From Bradyrhizobium sp. CCGUVB4N (GTDB lineage: Bacteria > Pseudomonadota > Alphaproteobacteria > Rhizobiales > Xanthobacteraceae), in NCBI RefSeq assembly GCF_024199945.1, contig NZ_JANADP010000001.1:806001-870000 (forward strand): DNA of 64,000 nt. Direction: 5' to 3'. The translations under genes were made by a program, and so were the position numbers. This document shows positions 17,102 to 26,729 of this stretch, piece after piece; the first letter of the stretch is position 1, and every line of letters starts with the position of its first letter. A model generated the notes under the pieces. The model made no database searches. It was not told where the DNA came from and was given only the letters and a program-made list of their open reading frames with translations.

Positions 17102-18727
17102 ATGTCAACGACCTCGATCCCCTCCGCCCGCGCCCGCGTAAAACCCCGGGTGAGCTTTGACCGTTTCCGGGCCTGGCTGGTCGCCTACGCGACCGATCCC
17201 TCGGCCCGGCTCTGGCTGGTGATCCAGTTCGCCATCCTGCATGCGGTGATCTGGACCCTCATCCTGATCAATCTCAAGGCAGCGCAGGACGTTCACATGG
17301 ACGTCGCAGAAGCCTGGGGCTGGGGCCAGAAATTCCTGTGGGGCTACGGCAAACATCCGCCGCTGTCGGGCTGGATCGCCGGCGTCTGGTTCAAAGTGTT
17401 CCCGGCGACGGATTGGGCGACCTATGCGCTGGCGATGGCGACGGTCGGCGTCGGCATGGTGATCTGCTGGCTGGTGGCGATGCGCGTGGTGGACCCGCGT
17501 CGCGCGTTCCTGGTCGTGGTGATGGTCGCGCTCTACCCGATCTTCAATTTCAAGGGGTTCAAGTACAATCCCGATCTGCTTCAGCTCGTCACCTTGCCGC
17601 TCGTCGTGCTCGCTTACCTCAACGCGTTCGAGAAGCGGAGCTGGCAGTCCGGCGTCTGGCTCGGGCTCGCCGGCGCGCTGGCGCTGATGACCAAATATTG
17701 GGTGCTGACCATGATCGGCGCCATCGGGCTCGCCGTACTGATCCACCCGGAGCGCATGAAATTCCTGCTGTCGCCGGCGCCCTGGGTCGCGATCGCGACG
17801 CTGCTGGTGGCGATGATCCCGCACATCGTCTGGCTTGCGGATGCGCATTTCGTGCCGCTGACCTATGCCGGCGACACCTACAGCATCGAGGATGCCGGCC
17901 AGGTGCGGCAGCTCGTGTTCGGCTATGTCCTGCATAATGCCGCGCTGCTGGCGCTTCCCGTGGCGCTCGCAGCCCTTGCGATGGCGCTGGTGCCGCCGTG
18001 GCTGACGCTGCTCGTGCGCGCGCCCTCGCGCATCGTCACGCGGGCCTGGGCGCGCGGCGCCAACGCAGGCGTCAATGTTTCCCAGGCGCTGAACATCTGG
18101 ATCATCCAGATCATCGTTGCAGCCGGGCCGCCGCTCGGCGCGCTCGCCTTCAGCATCTACATGAAGACCGATTGGGGCATCTCGCTGTTCTTCCTGGTGC
18201 CGCTTGCGCTGGTCGCGATTCCGGCGCTGCGGGTGCAGAGCGCGGTGCTGTTCAATATCGTAGCGATCTGGCTGGTGCTCAGCGTGGCGACGCTCGTCGC
18301 CTCACCCTGGATCGCCGCGCGTGAGATGGCTGCGAATGCCGGCAACACCGCGACCTATGGCGCGCGCTCGGAGCTTGCGCGCGAGCTGACCCAGGCCTGG
18401 CATTCGCGCTTCGCCTCGCGCTGGGCGATCGTCGCCGGCACGATGGAATCGATCCAGCCGATGGTGTTCTACAGCCCCGACCATCCGGTTGCGTTCATCC
18501 CGAACGAGGCGTGGTCCTCCGGGCTGACATCGCTGGATGACGTCAAGAAATACGGCTTCATCGGCGTGTTCGACCCGACGGATGGCCGCCTGCCGGCATT
18601 CGAGAAGTGGGTGTCCGAGATCGCGCCGAACGCCGAGCGCATCGTGATGACGACGCGCCGCTTCACCCATGGCAAGGCCGGCCCGTCGATGACGTGGAAC
18701 GTCTACATCGCGCCGCCGGCGAAGTGA
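17102..18727 (+). CDS. Integral membrane glycosyltransferase, GT39/ArnT-like
   Basis: A 541-residue protein with about 10-12 hydrophobic helices. The first periplasmic loop contains MDVAEAWGWGQKFLWGYGKH and PPLSGWIAG, the acidic and HPP(L)-type region typical of GT39/ArnT/PMT-like enzymes that use polyprenyl-phosphate sugars. The C-terminal part is soluble (residues about 430-541). It probably transfers a sugar to lipid A, a glycan or a protein in the inner membrane, acceptor unknown. The start at MSTTSIPS was chosen because earlier codons do not resemble coding sequence; no strong ribosome site is visible. Confidence 0.78.
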   Translation: MSTTSIPSARARVKPRVSFDRFRAWLVAYATDPSARLWLVIQFAILHAVIWTLILINLKAAQDVHMDVAEAWGWGQKFLWGYGKHPPLSGWIAGVWFKVFPATDWATYALAMATVGVGMVICWLVAMRVVDPRRAFLVVVMVALYPIFNFKGFKYNPDLLQLVTLPLVVLAYLNAFEKRSWQSGVWLGLAGALALMTKYWVLTMIGAIGLAVLIHPERMKFLLSPAPWVAIATLLVAMIPHIVWLADAHFVPLTYAGDTYSIEDAGQVRQLVFGYVLHNAALLALPVALAALAMALVPPWLTLLVRAPSRIVTRAWARGANAGVNVSQALNIWIIQIIVAAGPPLGALAFSIYMKTDWGISLFFLVPLALVAIPALRVQSAVLFNIVAIWLVLSVATLVASPWIAAREMAANAGNTATYGARSELARELTQAWHSRFASRWAIVAGTMESIQPMVFYSPDHPVAFIPNEAWSSGLTSLDDVKKYGFIGVFDPTDGRLPAFEKWVSEIAPNAERIVMTTRRFTHGKAGPSMTWNVYIAPPAK

Positions 18728-18736
18728 CCGAGGGGC

Positions 18737-19054
18737 CTAGACCCCTTCCTCGTTGAACTTGCTTTCAACGAGCTCGGCGATCGCCGCGAGCGCGGCTTCT
18801 GCGTCAGTGCCGGCGGCGGCGACCGTGATCGTCGTGCCCGGTCCGGCCGCGAGCATCATCAGGCCCATGATCGAGGTGCCGCCGACGGTCTCGCCGCCGC
18901 GCGTCACCCACACCTGCGCGTTGAAGCGCTCGACCGCCTGGACGAATTTCGCCGAGGCGCGGGCGTGCAGGCCGCGCTTGTTGATGATCAGGAGCTCTTT
19001 GGAGATCGCACCCGCGGGCACGCCTGTCCCCGCTTGTGGTGCGTCGTCACTCAT
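18737..19054 (-). CDS. HPr phosphocarrier protein of the regulatory PTS
   Basis: A 105-residue HPr with a roughly 17-residue N-terminal extension. The phosphorylatable His is H30 in GLHARAS, and the regulatory Ser is about S61 in GGTSIMGLMML. HPr is phosphorylated on His by EI and on Ser by HPr kinase. No sugar permease is nearby, as usual in alphaproteobacteria, where the system is regulatory. Its ATG overlaps the EIIA stop by four bases (ATGA). It converges tightly with the GT39-like gene (9 bases between stops). Confidence 0.93.
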   Translation of the reverse strand: MSDDAPQAGTGVPAGAISKELLIINKRGLHARASAKFVQAVERFNAQVWVTRGGETVGGTSIMGLMMLAAGPGTTITVAAAGTDAEAALAAIAELVESKFNEEGV

Positions 19055-19452
19055 TTGCCGGCGAGCACGCGGCTGGCGATGGTGACGTATTTGCGGCCGG
19101 CTTCCTGAGCCATCGCGATCGCGTCGGGCAGCGGACGCTCCTCGCGCACCTTGGCGAGCTTCACCAGCATGGGCAGGTTGATGCCCGCGAGCACTTCGAC
19201 CTTCGGTCGGCTCATGCAGGAAATCGCGAGGTTCGACGGGGTGCCGCCGAACATGTCGGTGAGGATCGCGACGCCGTCGCCTGAATCGACGCGGTTAACC
19301 GCCTCGATGATGTCGCTTCGGCACAGATCGGAATCGTCTTCAGCGCCGATCGTAATCGCTTCGATTTGCTTTTGTGGGCCCATGACATGCTCAAGCGCTG
19401 CCTTGAATTCGTCGGCAAGGCGCCCGTGGGTCACAAGTACTAGACCAATCAT
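19051..19452 (-). CDS. PTS EIIA component, mannose family (regulatory)
   Basis: A 133-residue EIIA-Man type protein. It opens MIGLVLVTHGRLADEFKAAL, with the active-site His at position 9 and the conserved MFGGTPSN segment. It accepts phosphate from HPr; without a EIIB/C partner here it probably acts as a regulator, for example on the neighbouring ChvG/ChvI system or on HPr kinase. The start at 19452 places the His at the normal position. The gene is translationally coupled to the HPr gene through an ATGA overlap. Confidence 0.92.
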   Translation of the reverse strand: MIGLVLVTHGRLADEFKAALEHVMGPQKQIEAITIGAEDDSDLCRSDIIEAVNRVDSGDGVAILTDMFGGTPSNLAISCMSRPKVEVLAGINLPMLVKLAKVREERPLPDAIAMAQEAGRKYVTIASRVLAGK

Positions 19453-19659
19453 CGGAAAACTCCCGCGGGCGCTTTTGGTGCACCGCACGAACGCGCCACT
19501 TTGACCATCCAGAGCCCCCGCGCAAGGGGGGATGTTGCGTATCTCCCTGAATCTAGACGGATGGATAAGGGGAGCTGCGCCGGTCTATTCGGTCGCGAGT
19601 GTGCGTTTCATATGGTTACCATTTCCCTTCAAACAATCGCCGCAAGGGTTAGGTGGAGG
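19453..19659 (-). other. Spacer between hprK and the EIIA gene
   Basis: This 207-base spacer holds no convincing gene. A small hairpin, CCCCC/GGGGG, lies at about 19514-19529. The spacer is long enough for a separate promoter for the EIIA-HPr pair, but no clear -35/-10 pair was identified. Confidence 0.4.
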
Positions 19660-20124
19660 TTAACTCTTGGTAGTGGTCAAGGCTGCGACAACCAAGGGGA
19701 GGGGCGAATAGCCGCGCCCGACCGGGATTCGCGGTATTTCGACACCAAAAATGGTGGTTTTCAGCGATTCCGGCGCCGGCAGCCTTTCAGCGTCGTCGGC
19801 GTCCAGATCGACCACGAGGCCGACCGTCGCATGCTCCACGAAGTCGCAGCGGCGGATTCCCAGTCCCCGAATCTCGATCAGGCCGGCCAGGAGGGGGGCA
19901 GGACGGACCGCAATTTCATCGCCGACTGTCGCCAGATGGACACGGTCGTCGCCGACCAGGATGGCGCTTTCGACCACGCCTGAGCGTCCCGCCATGATCA
20001 AATCGAAGGCAAGGCGCGACTTGCCGGCGCCCGAGGGCCCGCGGATCAGCACTGCCCGGGAGCCGACCTTGACTGCGGAGGCGTGAACGCTTCGCTCGCC
20101 TTCGTCCAAGCTGCCTTGGCTCAT
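19660..20124 (-). CDS. hprK: HPr kinase/phosphorylase, short alphaproteobacterial form
   Basis: A 154-residue protein with the Walker A motif GPSGAGKS (K35) and the HprK capping and acidic segment (SAILVGDDRVHL). It equals only the C-terminal catalytic domain of the Bacillus enzyme; the N-terminal domain is missing, as is usual in Rhizobiales. It phosphorylates the Ser of HPr and may also remove that phosphate. Its ATG overlaps the chvG stop by four bases, so the two are co-translated. This ties the PTS to the ChvG/I envelope-stress and acid response. Confidence 0.92.
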   Translation of the reverse strand: MSQGSLDEGERSVHASAVKVGSRAVLIRGPSGAGKSRLAFDLIMAGRSGVVESAILVGDDRVHLATVGDEIAVRPAPLLAGLIEIRGLGIRRCDFVEHATVGLVVDLDADDAERLPAPESLKTTIFGVEIPRIPVGRGYSPLPLVVAALTTTKS

Positions 20125-21911
20125 AGCGCCGGCAGCCTCACCACGAAGCGCGCGCCGGCAACGGTCGGCGCCCCGTCCTCGTCAGCGGGGCCGGCGCGAT
20201 TCTCCGCCCAGATGCGTCCGCCATGGGCGTCGACGATCTGCTTGGAGATCGACAGGCCGAGGCCGGAATTCTGGCCGAAGCCCTGATGCGGCCGGTCGGT
20301 GTAGAAGCGCTCGAAGATGCGCTCCAGCGCGTCGTCGCGGATGCCGGGACCGTCGTCGTCGACCACGATCTCGATCTCGCCGCGCACGCGCCGGCAGGTC
20401 AGGCGCACCTTGCTGCCGGCCTCCGAGAACGATTGCGCGTTGGAGAGCAGGTTGGAGACCACCTGCCCGAGCCGCGAATCATGACCGGTGACCGCGAACG
20501 TGTCAGTCGGGCTGCGGCCCTCGAATCGGGCCTCGACTGCGACGTCGTGGCCGAGCTTGGTTTCATTGGCGACCGCAACCAGCGTGCCCAGGAGCCGCCT
20601 GAGGTCGACCGGGATCGCATCCTGCCGCTGCAATTCGGCATCGAGCCGGCTTGCATCGGAGATATCGGAGATCAGGCGGTCGAGCCGCTTGACGTCGTGC
20701 TCGATCACCTCGAGCAGGCGGGCGCGGCTGTTCTCGTTGCGCGCCAGCGGCATTGTCTCGACCGCGGAGCGCAGCGAGGTCAGCGGGTTCTTCAGCTCGT
20801 GGGCGACGTCGGCGGCGAACATCTCGATCGCCTCGATGCGCTTGTAGAGTGCGCTGGTCATGTCGCGCAGTGCGCCGGAGAGATGGCCGATCTCGTCGCG
20901 GCGGCGGGTGAAATCGGGAATCTCGACGCGGGTCTTGATGCGGCGGCGGACCCGCTCGGCGCTGTCGGCGAGCCGGCGCACGGGACCTGCGATCGTGCTC
21001 GCGAGCAGCAGCGACAGCATGATCATGACCGCGGCGGCGACACCGCCGACCTTCAGGATGGCCAGGCGCTCGGCCGTGACCATCTGATCGATTTCGTCGC
21101 CCTGGGTCGACAGCATCAGCGCGCCGTGGATCGCGCGCGCGCGCTGCACGGGGACCGCGACCGAGACGATCACCTCGCCGCGCGCATTGACCCGCACCAT
21201 CGAGCGCTTCTGGCCCTGGAGCGCATCGGCGACTTCAACATAGCCGTTGCCGTTCTCGCGCCCGAGTTCGCGGTAGAGCGGCAGGTCGCCGCGGTTCAGC
21301 CAGGTGCGGGTCGCGACCATGGCGCGCTCGACCAGCCCGGGTTTCTCGGACGGTGGCGGCAGCGGAAAGGCCCTGAGAACGTCGAGGTCACGGCTGTCGA
21401 GCAACACCGAGCCGTTGGGATCGAAGATCCGCGCGCGGGTCTTGGTCGGCGAGATCAGCGTGCGCAACACCGGCGCCACGCGCTCGGGATTGATCGGAAA
21501 ATCCAGCGAATCGTCGGGCCCGCCATAGCTCTCGCCCAGTTTCAGGTCGAGCAGCCGTTCGGGGTCGACGGTGATCGCGTTGGTTTGCACCGTCGCCGAG
21601 GCGCCGATCGCGCCGGCGATGATTTCGGCCTGCACCAGCAGGCTCTGCGCGCGCGCGTCGATCAGGCCGGCGCGGAATTGCGACAGATAGAGGATGCTCG
21701 CGACCAGGGCGACGAGACCCGCCAGATTGAGCGAGACGATGCGGCGGGTGAGGCTCGAGAACGACAGCGCGAAGAAGAACTGGCCGGCGCGCTTGAGCCA
21801 GTTCAGCGGTCCCCAACCGCGCGTAGCCGGCTTGTCCTCATGCTCCGAGGCGCCGTGGGCGGTAACGTCCTCGGCGTTCGAACTCGGATCAGGCTGCGTT
21901 CGGTCAAGCAA
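20121..21911 (-). CDS. chvG: Sensor histidine kinase ChvG
   Basis: A 596-residue membrane kinase. Order: cytoplasmic N-terminus, TM1 about 58-80, a periplasmic stimulus-sensing domain (about 80-285), TM2 about 285-308, HAMP, HisKA with VAHELKNPLTSL (His about 371), and HATPase with the N box (LLSNAQSF), DDDGPGI and GLGLSISKQI. In rhizobia ChvG senses acid or envelope signals and phosphorylates ChvI; it is held in check by ExoR. The gene follows chvI with about 195 bases between, filled by palindromic repeats. Confidence 0.95.
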   Translation of the reverse strand: MLDRTQPDPSSNAEDVTAHGASEHEDKPATRGWGPLNWLKRAGQFFFALSFSSLTRRIVSLNLAGLVALVASILYLSQFRAGLIDARAQSLLVQAEIIAGAIGASATVQTNAITVDPERLLDLKLGESYGGPDDSLDFPINPERVAPVLRTLISPTKTRARIFDPNGSVLLDSRDLDVLRAFPLPPPSEKPGLVERAMVATRTWLNRGDLPLYRELGRENGNGYVEVADALQGQKRSMVRVNARGEVIVSVAVPVQRARAIHGALMLSTQGDEIDQMVTAERLAILKVGGVAAAVMIMLSLLLASTIAGPVRRLADSAERVRRRIKTRVEIPDFTRRRDEIGHLSGALRDMTSALYKRIEAIEMFAADVAHELKNPLTSLRSAVETMPLARNENSRARLLEVIEHDVKRLDRLISDISDASRLDAELQRQDAIPVDLRRLLGTLVAVANETKLGHDVAVEARFEGRSPTDTFAVTGHDSRLGQVVSNLLSNAQSFSEAGSKVRLTCRRVRGEIEIVVDDDGPGIRDDALERIFERFYTDRPHQGFGQNSGLGLSISKQIVDAHGGRIWAENRAGPADEDGAPTVAGARFVVRLPAL

Positions 21912-21959
21912 TGCTTACGCCCACGTTAGGACAGCTCGTGTGACGGTCCCCGCATCCTA

Positions 21960-22071
21960 GAGCATGATCCGGAAAAGTGTGCAGCGGTTTTCCGAAAGAT
22001 CATGCTCAAACAATAAACTGAAGCGCGATTGCGCTTCAGAGCATGCCCGGTTCCGATGGAATCAGAACCGG
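21960..22071. repeat. Palindromic repeat cluster between chvI and chvG
   Basis: Three hairpins in series: GAGCATGATCCGGAAAA paired with TTTTCCGAAAGATCATGCTC (21960-22007); CTGAAGCGCGATTGCGCTTCAG (22018-22039, written here as two half-arms CTGAAGCGC and GCGCTTCAG); and CCGGTTC/GAACCGG (about 22048-22071). The first is a repeat I recognise as common in Bradyrhizobium genomes. It lies inside the chvI-chvG transcript and could alter mRNA stability or the kinase to regulator ratio. Confidence 0.75.
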
Positions 22072-22105
22072 CGCAGCCCTCATCTGTCGTGAAGGCGCGT
22101 GCGCC

Positions 22106-22807
22106 TCAGGCTTCCTTGAAGCGGTAGCCGACGCCGTACAGCGTCTCGATCATTTCGAAATCGTTGTCGACCACCTTGAACTTCTTGCGCAGCCGCTTGA
22201 TGTGGCTGTCGATGGTGCGGTCGTCGACATAGACCTGGTCGTCATAGGCGGCGTCCATCAGCGCATTGCGGCTCTTGACCACGCCGGGCCGTGTCGCCAG
22301 CGCCTGCAGGATCAGGAATTCGGTGACCGTCAGCGTCACCGGCTCGTTCTTCCAGGTGCAGGTATGGCGTTCCGGGTCCATGCGCAGCAGGCCGCGGTCG
22401 AGCGCCTTGGCGTCGTTCTCCTTCGGCGCGACGGTCGGATCCTTCGGCGCCGAGCGGCGCAGCACTGCCTTGACACGCTCGACCAGCAGGCGCTGCGAGA
22501 ACGGTTTGCGGATGAAATCGTCGGCGCCCATCTTGAGGCCGAACAGCTCGTCGATCTCCTCGTCCTTGGAGGTCAGGAAGATCACCGGCAGGTCGGACTT
22601 CTGCCTGAGACGGCGCAGCGTCTCCATGCCGTCCATGCGCGGCATCTTGATATCGAGGATGGCGAGATCAGGCTGGGTCGTGCGGAAACCGTCGAGCGCG
22701 GAGGCGCCGTCGGTGTAGGTCATGATGCGATAGCCTTCGGCTTCCAGCGCGATCGAGACGGATGTGAGAATGTTGCGGTCGTCGTCGACCAAAGCGATTG
22801 TGGGCAT
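22106..22807 (-). CDS. chvI: Response regulator ChvI
   Basis: A 233-residue OmpR/PhoB-type regulator. The receiver domain has the acidic pair DDD at residues 8-10, the phospho-acceptor D52 in ILDIKMP, and a conserved Lys in LTSKDEE. The C-terminal winged helix includes [16 protein letters not shown]. It controls exopolysaccharide, motility and symbiosis genes in related bacteria. It is first in the chvI-chvG-hprK transcript and diverges from the HugZ-like gene across 240 bases. Confidence 0.96.
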   Translation of the reverse strand: MPTIALVDDDRNILTSVSIALEAEGYRIMTYTDGASALDGFRTTQPDLAILDIKMPRMDGMETLRRLRQKSDLPVIFLTSKDEEIDELFGLKMGADDFIRKPFSQRLLVERVKAVLRRSAPKDPTVAPKENDAKALDRGLLRMDPERHTCTWKNEPVTLTVTEFLILQALATRPGVVKSRNALMDAAYDDQVYVDDRTIDSHIKRLRKKFKVVDNDFEMIETLYGVGYRFKEA

Positions 22808-23047
22808 GAGCCTCTGCTTTCTGCTTTCCGTTTGGGTCGTGGCTTAAAACGGCGAGCAATCCAGTGATGCGCCGCATACATGGGTGCCGAATTGGCATTC
22901 GAACCTTGTCACCGAGCAATGCAAGCTGGGCTGAAGTGTGACCAAGTTCCACGAAACACGGCAGATTCGCCGCGTTTCGACCCATAACCAGACCCTCGTT
23001 TACCCGAAAAAAGGCCTGCCTTGCAACCACCTGAGCCGAGAAAGCCC

Positions 23048-23791
23048 ATGCAACCGACCCCTGATTTCGCTCCCCAAACGCTCGCCAAATCGCTGCTCAG
23101 GCGGTCGCGACAGGGAGCGCTCGCGACGCTCATGCCCGGCAGCGGCGATCCCTATTGTTCCCTGGTCAATCTGGCCAGCCATCCCGACGGCTCGCCGATC
23201 CTGCTGATCTCCCGATTGGCGGTTCATACCAAGAACATCCTCGCAGACAGCCGGGTCTCCCTGATGCTGGACGAGCGCGCCGCGGGCGATCCGCTGGAAG
23301 GCGCCCGGATCATGCTGTCCGGCCGGGCCGAACAGGCCGAGGACGAGAAGGATATGCTGCAGCGGCGGTATCTCAATGCTCATCCTTCAGCGGAGGCCTT
23401 TGTTTCATTTAAGGATTTTTCGTTCTTCCGGATCCGCCCGACCGGAACCCATCTGGTCGCGGGCTTTGGCCGAATCGTCGATCTCAAGCCGGAACAGTTC
23501 CTCACGGACCTCGCCGGCACCGAGGACCTGCTGGCGGCCGAGGAGGGGGCGGTCGAGCACATGAATGCCGACCATCGCGAGGCCATGGGCCTTTACGCCA
23601 CCCAACTGCTCGGCGCGGCCGCAGCCGACTGGCGCTGCACCGGATGCGACCCCGAAGGCCTCGACATGCAGGACGGCCAGACTGCGCTGAGGCTGGATTT
23701 TCCGGAGCGGGTCACGAATGGCACGGCACTGCGCAAGATGCTGGTCCGCCTCGCCGGCGAGGCGCGCGCGAAGGCCGGCCAGGCGCAATGA
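23048..23791 (+). CDS. HugZ-like FMN/heme-binding protein (PNPOx-like split barrel plus DUF2470)
   Basis: A 247-residue cytoplasmic protein. Residues about 15-150 form a pyridoxamine 5'-phosphate oxidase-like split barrel (GALATLMPGSGDPYCSLVNL, then LISRLAVHTKNILADSRVSL). Residues about 165-245 fit the DUF2470/HugZ C-terminal domain (EEGAVEHMNADHREAMGLYA), whose His binds heme in HugZ proteins. It may degrade heme or bind FMN. The ATG at 23048 was chosen because the conserved part starts there; the upstream frame is Pro-rich and unsupported. Confidence 0.82.
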   Translation: MQPTPDFAPQTLAKSLLRRSRQGALATLMPGSGDPYCSLVNLASHPDGSPILLISRLAVHTKNILADSRVSLMLDERAAGDPLEGARIMLSGRAEQAEDEKDMLQRRYLNAHPSAEAFVSFKDFSFFRIRPTGTHLVAGFGRIVDLKPEQFLTDLAGTEDLLAAEEGAVEHMNADHREAMGLYATQLLGAAAADWRCTGCDPEGLDMQDGQTALRLDFPERVTNGTALRKMLVRLAGEARAKAGQAQ

Positions 23792-23860
23792 TTTGAACGC
23801 TGCTGCCCATCGCTGCGACCCAAGACCGTAATGGTCGCAAGGCGCGCAGCGAGAGGGTTC

Positions 23861-26452
23861 ATGACACGCCGTCGTTTGATGCTCGCGGGCTTGGCGCTCG
23901 CGATCGCTGCGTCGCTGGCCACGCCCGGCCTTGCGCAGAAGGGCAATCTCGCGACGGAGAGCGCCAGGATCAACGAGCTGACCAAGGCCGGCAGATATTC
24001 GGAGGCGCTTCCCCTGGCGCAGGCGATGGTCGCGAGCCTGGAGAAGAGCGACAACGGTCGCGAACTTGCCGCCGCCTTGAACAATCTCGGTCAGGTCTAT
24101 GCCGGTCAGGGCCGGGACGACCTCGCCGAGCCGCTCTACAAGCGTTCGATCGCGTTGATGGAGAAGTCGCTGGGGCTCGACAACGCGCTGGTCGCGGCCG
24201 AGCTGACCAATCTCGCCGCGTTGTATCAGCGGCAGGGCCGCTTCGCCGAGGCCGAGCCGCTGTTCAAGCGGGCGCTGGCCGTCCGGGAGAAGAGCCTGTC
24301 ACGCGAGCATCCCGATGTCGGCCAGGCCCTCAACAATCTGGCCACGCTCTATGTCAGGCAGCAGCGTCAGGCCGAAGCCGAGCCGCTGTTTCAGCGCGCG
24401 CTCGCGATCTACCAGAAAGCCGCCGGGCCCGAGCATCCTGCGGTCGCCACGGTCCTGAACAACATCGGCCAGGTCGATCGCGATCTCGGCCGCGACGCCG
24501 ATGCCGAAGCGCCGATCAAGCGCTCGCTCGCGATCCGCGAAAAAGCGCTGGGACCGGATCATCCCGACGTCGCACGTTCCCTCAATAATCTCGCCGGCCT
24601 CTACGAACATCAGCATCGCTATGCCGATGCCGAGCCGCTGTATCGCCGCGCGCTCGCCATCCGCGAGCGTGCGCTGGGGCCGGATCATCCCGACGTCGCG
24701 ACATCCACCGGCAATCTCGCTTATTTCCTCTTTGTGTCCGGGCGAATTGCGGACGCGTTGCCGCTCGCGGAAAAAACGCTTGCGAACGATCGCGCGCAGC
24801 TGCGCGTGGTGCTGCCGATCCTGTTTGCGGCGCGCCAGCAATCGCTGCTGCCGCAAGACAAGGCGCTGGACGAGGCGCTCGCTGCGATCCAGCGCGGCAC
24901 GCAATCCTCCGCCGCATCGGCCGTGAACAAGCTCGCGGTGCGGCTCGCCGCCGGCAGCGACCGTCTCGCCGAGCTGGTGCGTAAGGACCAGGATCTCGGC
25001 GCCGAATCTGAATCGCTCGACAAGGCGATCATCGCGGCCGTGTCGAAGCCGTCGGCGCAGCGCGACGTCGCTTCCGAGCAGCGCAGCCGCGCCCGGATCG
25101 CAGGCATCGCAAGCGAGCGTGCCGGCTTGCAGAAGACGCTTGCCATCGAATTCCCAGACTACGCCTCGCTCTCCAACCCGGTGCCGCTGACGGTCAAGGA
25201 CGTCCAGCCGCTGCTGTCGACCGATGAGGCGATGGTGCTTTATTCCGTCGTCGACAACCGCAGCTACGTCATTGCCATCACGCGCGAGGGCGCCGACTGG
25301 AAGGAAATTCCGCTTGGCGCGGACGCGCTGGCGCAGAAGGTCACGGCTTTCCGCCGCGGCCTCGATGTCGGCAAGGCGCGCGATGGCTCCGGCAAATCGG
25401 GCTTGTTCGACCTCGCCCTCGCCAATGAACTCTATGTCACGCTGCTCGGCCCGGTCGAGGCGCTGACCAGGGACAAGCGCAGCCTGCTCTCGGTGCCGTC
25501 GGGCGCGCTCACTGCGTTACCGTTTCATTTGCTCGTCACGGAGACACCGCAATCTGCGATCCCGGAGACGCTCGAGGGCTATCGCAGCGCTGCCTGGCTG
25601 CTGCGGCGTCAGGCTGTCTCGGTGCTGCCATCGGTGGTCAGCCTGAAATCGCTGCGTGCTTTTGCGCGCAAGGACGAGGGCGTCAAACCGATGACCGGCT
25701 TTGGCGATCCCGTGTTCAATCCCGCCGAGGGCGGCCCCGCCGATCGTCGCGCAGCGAGCGGCAAGGTTGCCGCGCGCAGCATCGCGACCATCGCTTACAC
25801 CGACTTCTGGCGCGGTGCAGGCGTCGATCGCGCGCGACTTGCGCAGGCGCTGCCGCAACTGCCCGATACTGCAGACGAGCTGAATGCCGTGGCGAAAGAT
25901 GTCGGTGCGACTGACGCCGACATTCATCTCGGTCGCGATGCCAGCGAAGCGACGCTCAAGCGTGCACCGCTTGCTCAATACAGCATCATCTACTTTGCGA
26001 CCCACGGCCTCGTCGCCGGCGACGTCAAGGGTGTGGGCGAGCCGTCGCTTGCGCTCTCGATTCCCGACCAGCCCTCGGAGCTCGATGATGGCCTGCTCAC
26101 GGCGAGCGAAGTCGCCCAGCTCAAGCTCAATGCCGATTGGGTCGTGCTGTCGGCCTGCAACACGATTGCCGGCGACAAGCCCGGCGCCGAGGCCCTGTCG
26201 GGATTGGCGCGCGCCTTCTTCTATGCAGGTGCGCGCGCACTGCTGGTTTCGCATTGGGCAGTCGATTCGGAGGCTGCTACCCGCTTGACCACTTCGACTT
26301 TCGATCTGCTCAAAAACGAACCAACAATCGGCAGAGCCGAAGCTCTGCGCCGCGCGATGTTAACGTACGTTGATGACGCCTCGTCGCCCCGCAATGCCTA
26401 CCCCGCGATGTGGGGGCCATTCGCACTGATCGGCGAAGGTGCGGTACGATAG
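23861..26452 (+). CDS. Secreted TPR-CHAT protein (caspase-like protease)
   Basis: An 863-residue protein. It begins [20 protein letters not shown], a signal peptide with a possible Tat motif (RRRLM). Residues about 35-300 are kinesin light chain-like TPRs. Residues about 560-860 are a CHAT domain with the catalytic His in YFATHGL (H715) and the Cys in LSACNT (C766), followed by the conserved [14 protein letters not shown] proteins are Cys proteases related to separase and caspases. The start was chosen after GAGAGGG. It lies between the HugZ-like gene and pckA, and its target is unknown. Confidence 0.88.
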   Translation: MTRRRLMLAGLALAIAASLATPGLAQKGNLATESARINELTKAGRYSEALPLAQAMVASLEKSDNGRELAAALNNLGQVYAGQGRDDLAEPLYKRSIALMEKSLGLDNALVAAELTNLAALYQRQGRFAEAEPLFKRALAVREKSLSREHPDVGQALNNLATLYVRQQRQAEAEPLFQRALAIYQKAAGPEHPAVATVLNNIGQVDRDLGRDADAEAPIKRSLAIREKALGPDHPDVARSLNNLAGLYEHQHRYADAEPLYRRALAIRERALGPDHPDVATSTGNLAYFLFVSGRIADALPLAEKTLANDRAQLRVVLPILFAARQQSLLPQDKALDEALAAIQRGTQSSAASAVNKLAVRLAAGSDRLAELVRKDQDLGAESESLDKAIIAAVSKPSAQRDVASEQRSRARIAGIASERAGLQKTLAIEFPDYASLSNPVPLTVKDVQPLLSTDEAMVLYSVVDNRSYVIAITREGADWKEIPLGADALAQKVTAFRRGLDVGKARDGSGKSGLFDLALANELYVTLLGPVEALTRDKRSLLSVPSGALTALPFHLLVTETPQSAIPETLEGYRSAAWLLRRQAVSVLPSVVSLKSLRAFARKDEGVKPMTGFGDPVFNPAEGGPADRRAASGKVAARSIATIAYTDFWRGAGVDRARLAQALPQLPDTADELNAVAKDVGATDADIHLGRDASEATLKRAPLAQYSIIYFATHGLVAGDVKGVGEPSLALSIPDQPSELDDGLLTASEVAQLKLNADWVVLSACNTIAGDKPGAEALSGLARAFFYAGARALLVSHWAVDSEAATRLTTSTFDLLKNEPTIGRAEALRRAMLTYVDDASSPRNAYPAMWGPFALIGEGAVR

Positions 26453-26604
26453 ACCCGCGCGTTTGTGCGTCGCAAAACTCCGATCAACGCTGAAACACGC
26501 ATTTGGTTGCGCGATCATTCGTGATTTTTGCGCAGGCTCGCTCAGGGCTGTCATGCGCGACGTTTGGCGCGGTCCTTGAATAAACCAAATCCTGCGGGAT
26601 CAGC

Positions 26605-26633
26605 TTGGCAACGTCAGCGTTCATCAGTATTAG
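26605..26633 (+). promoter_or_regulatory. Candidate promoter for pckA
   Basis: TTGGCA (26605-26610) and TATTAG (26628-26633) are separated by 17 bases and lie about 100 bases before the pckA start. The 277-base gap 26453-26729 holds no gene. Regulation of pckA by ChvI and HPr kinase is reported in related rhizobia, but no operator was identified here. Confidence 0.35.
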
Positions 26634-26729
26634 GTCATCCAACCGAGGCCGATGGCCTGTAATTCACGGTGACTGCGACGGCGCCAACTTAGGTCGCGCT
26701 ATGTGTCGCGGGTTCTAGGAGGGTTTTTC

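Noticed and set aside
19501..19983. A 160-codon plus-strand frame across the hprK-EIIA spacer
   Set aside because: It is antisense to hprK for most of its length and has no motif or supporting ribosome site.
20223..21929. A 568-codon plus-strand frame opposite chvG
   Set aside because: Shadow of chvG, rich in Asp/Arg/His, with no recognisable fold.
24000..24720. Tandem DNA repeats in the TPR-CHAT gene (also 2500-3300)
   Set aside because: They are the coding repeats of TPR units, not a CRISPR array or satellite.
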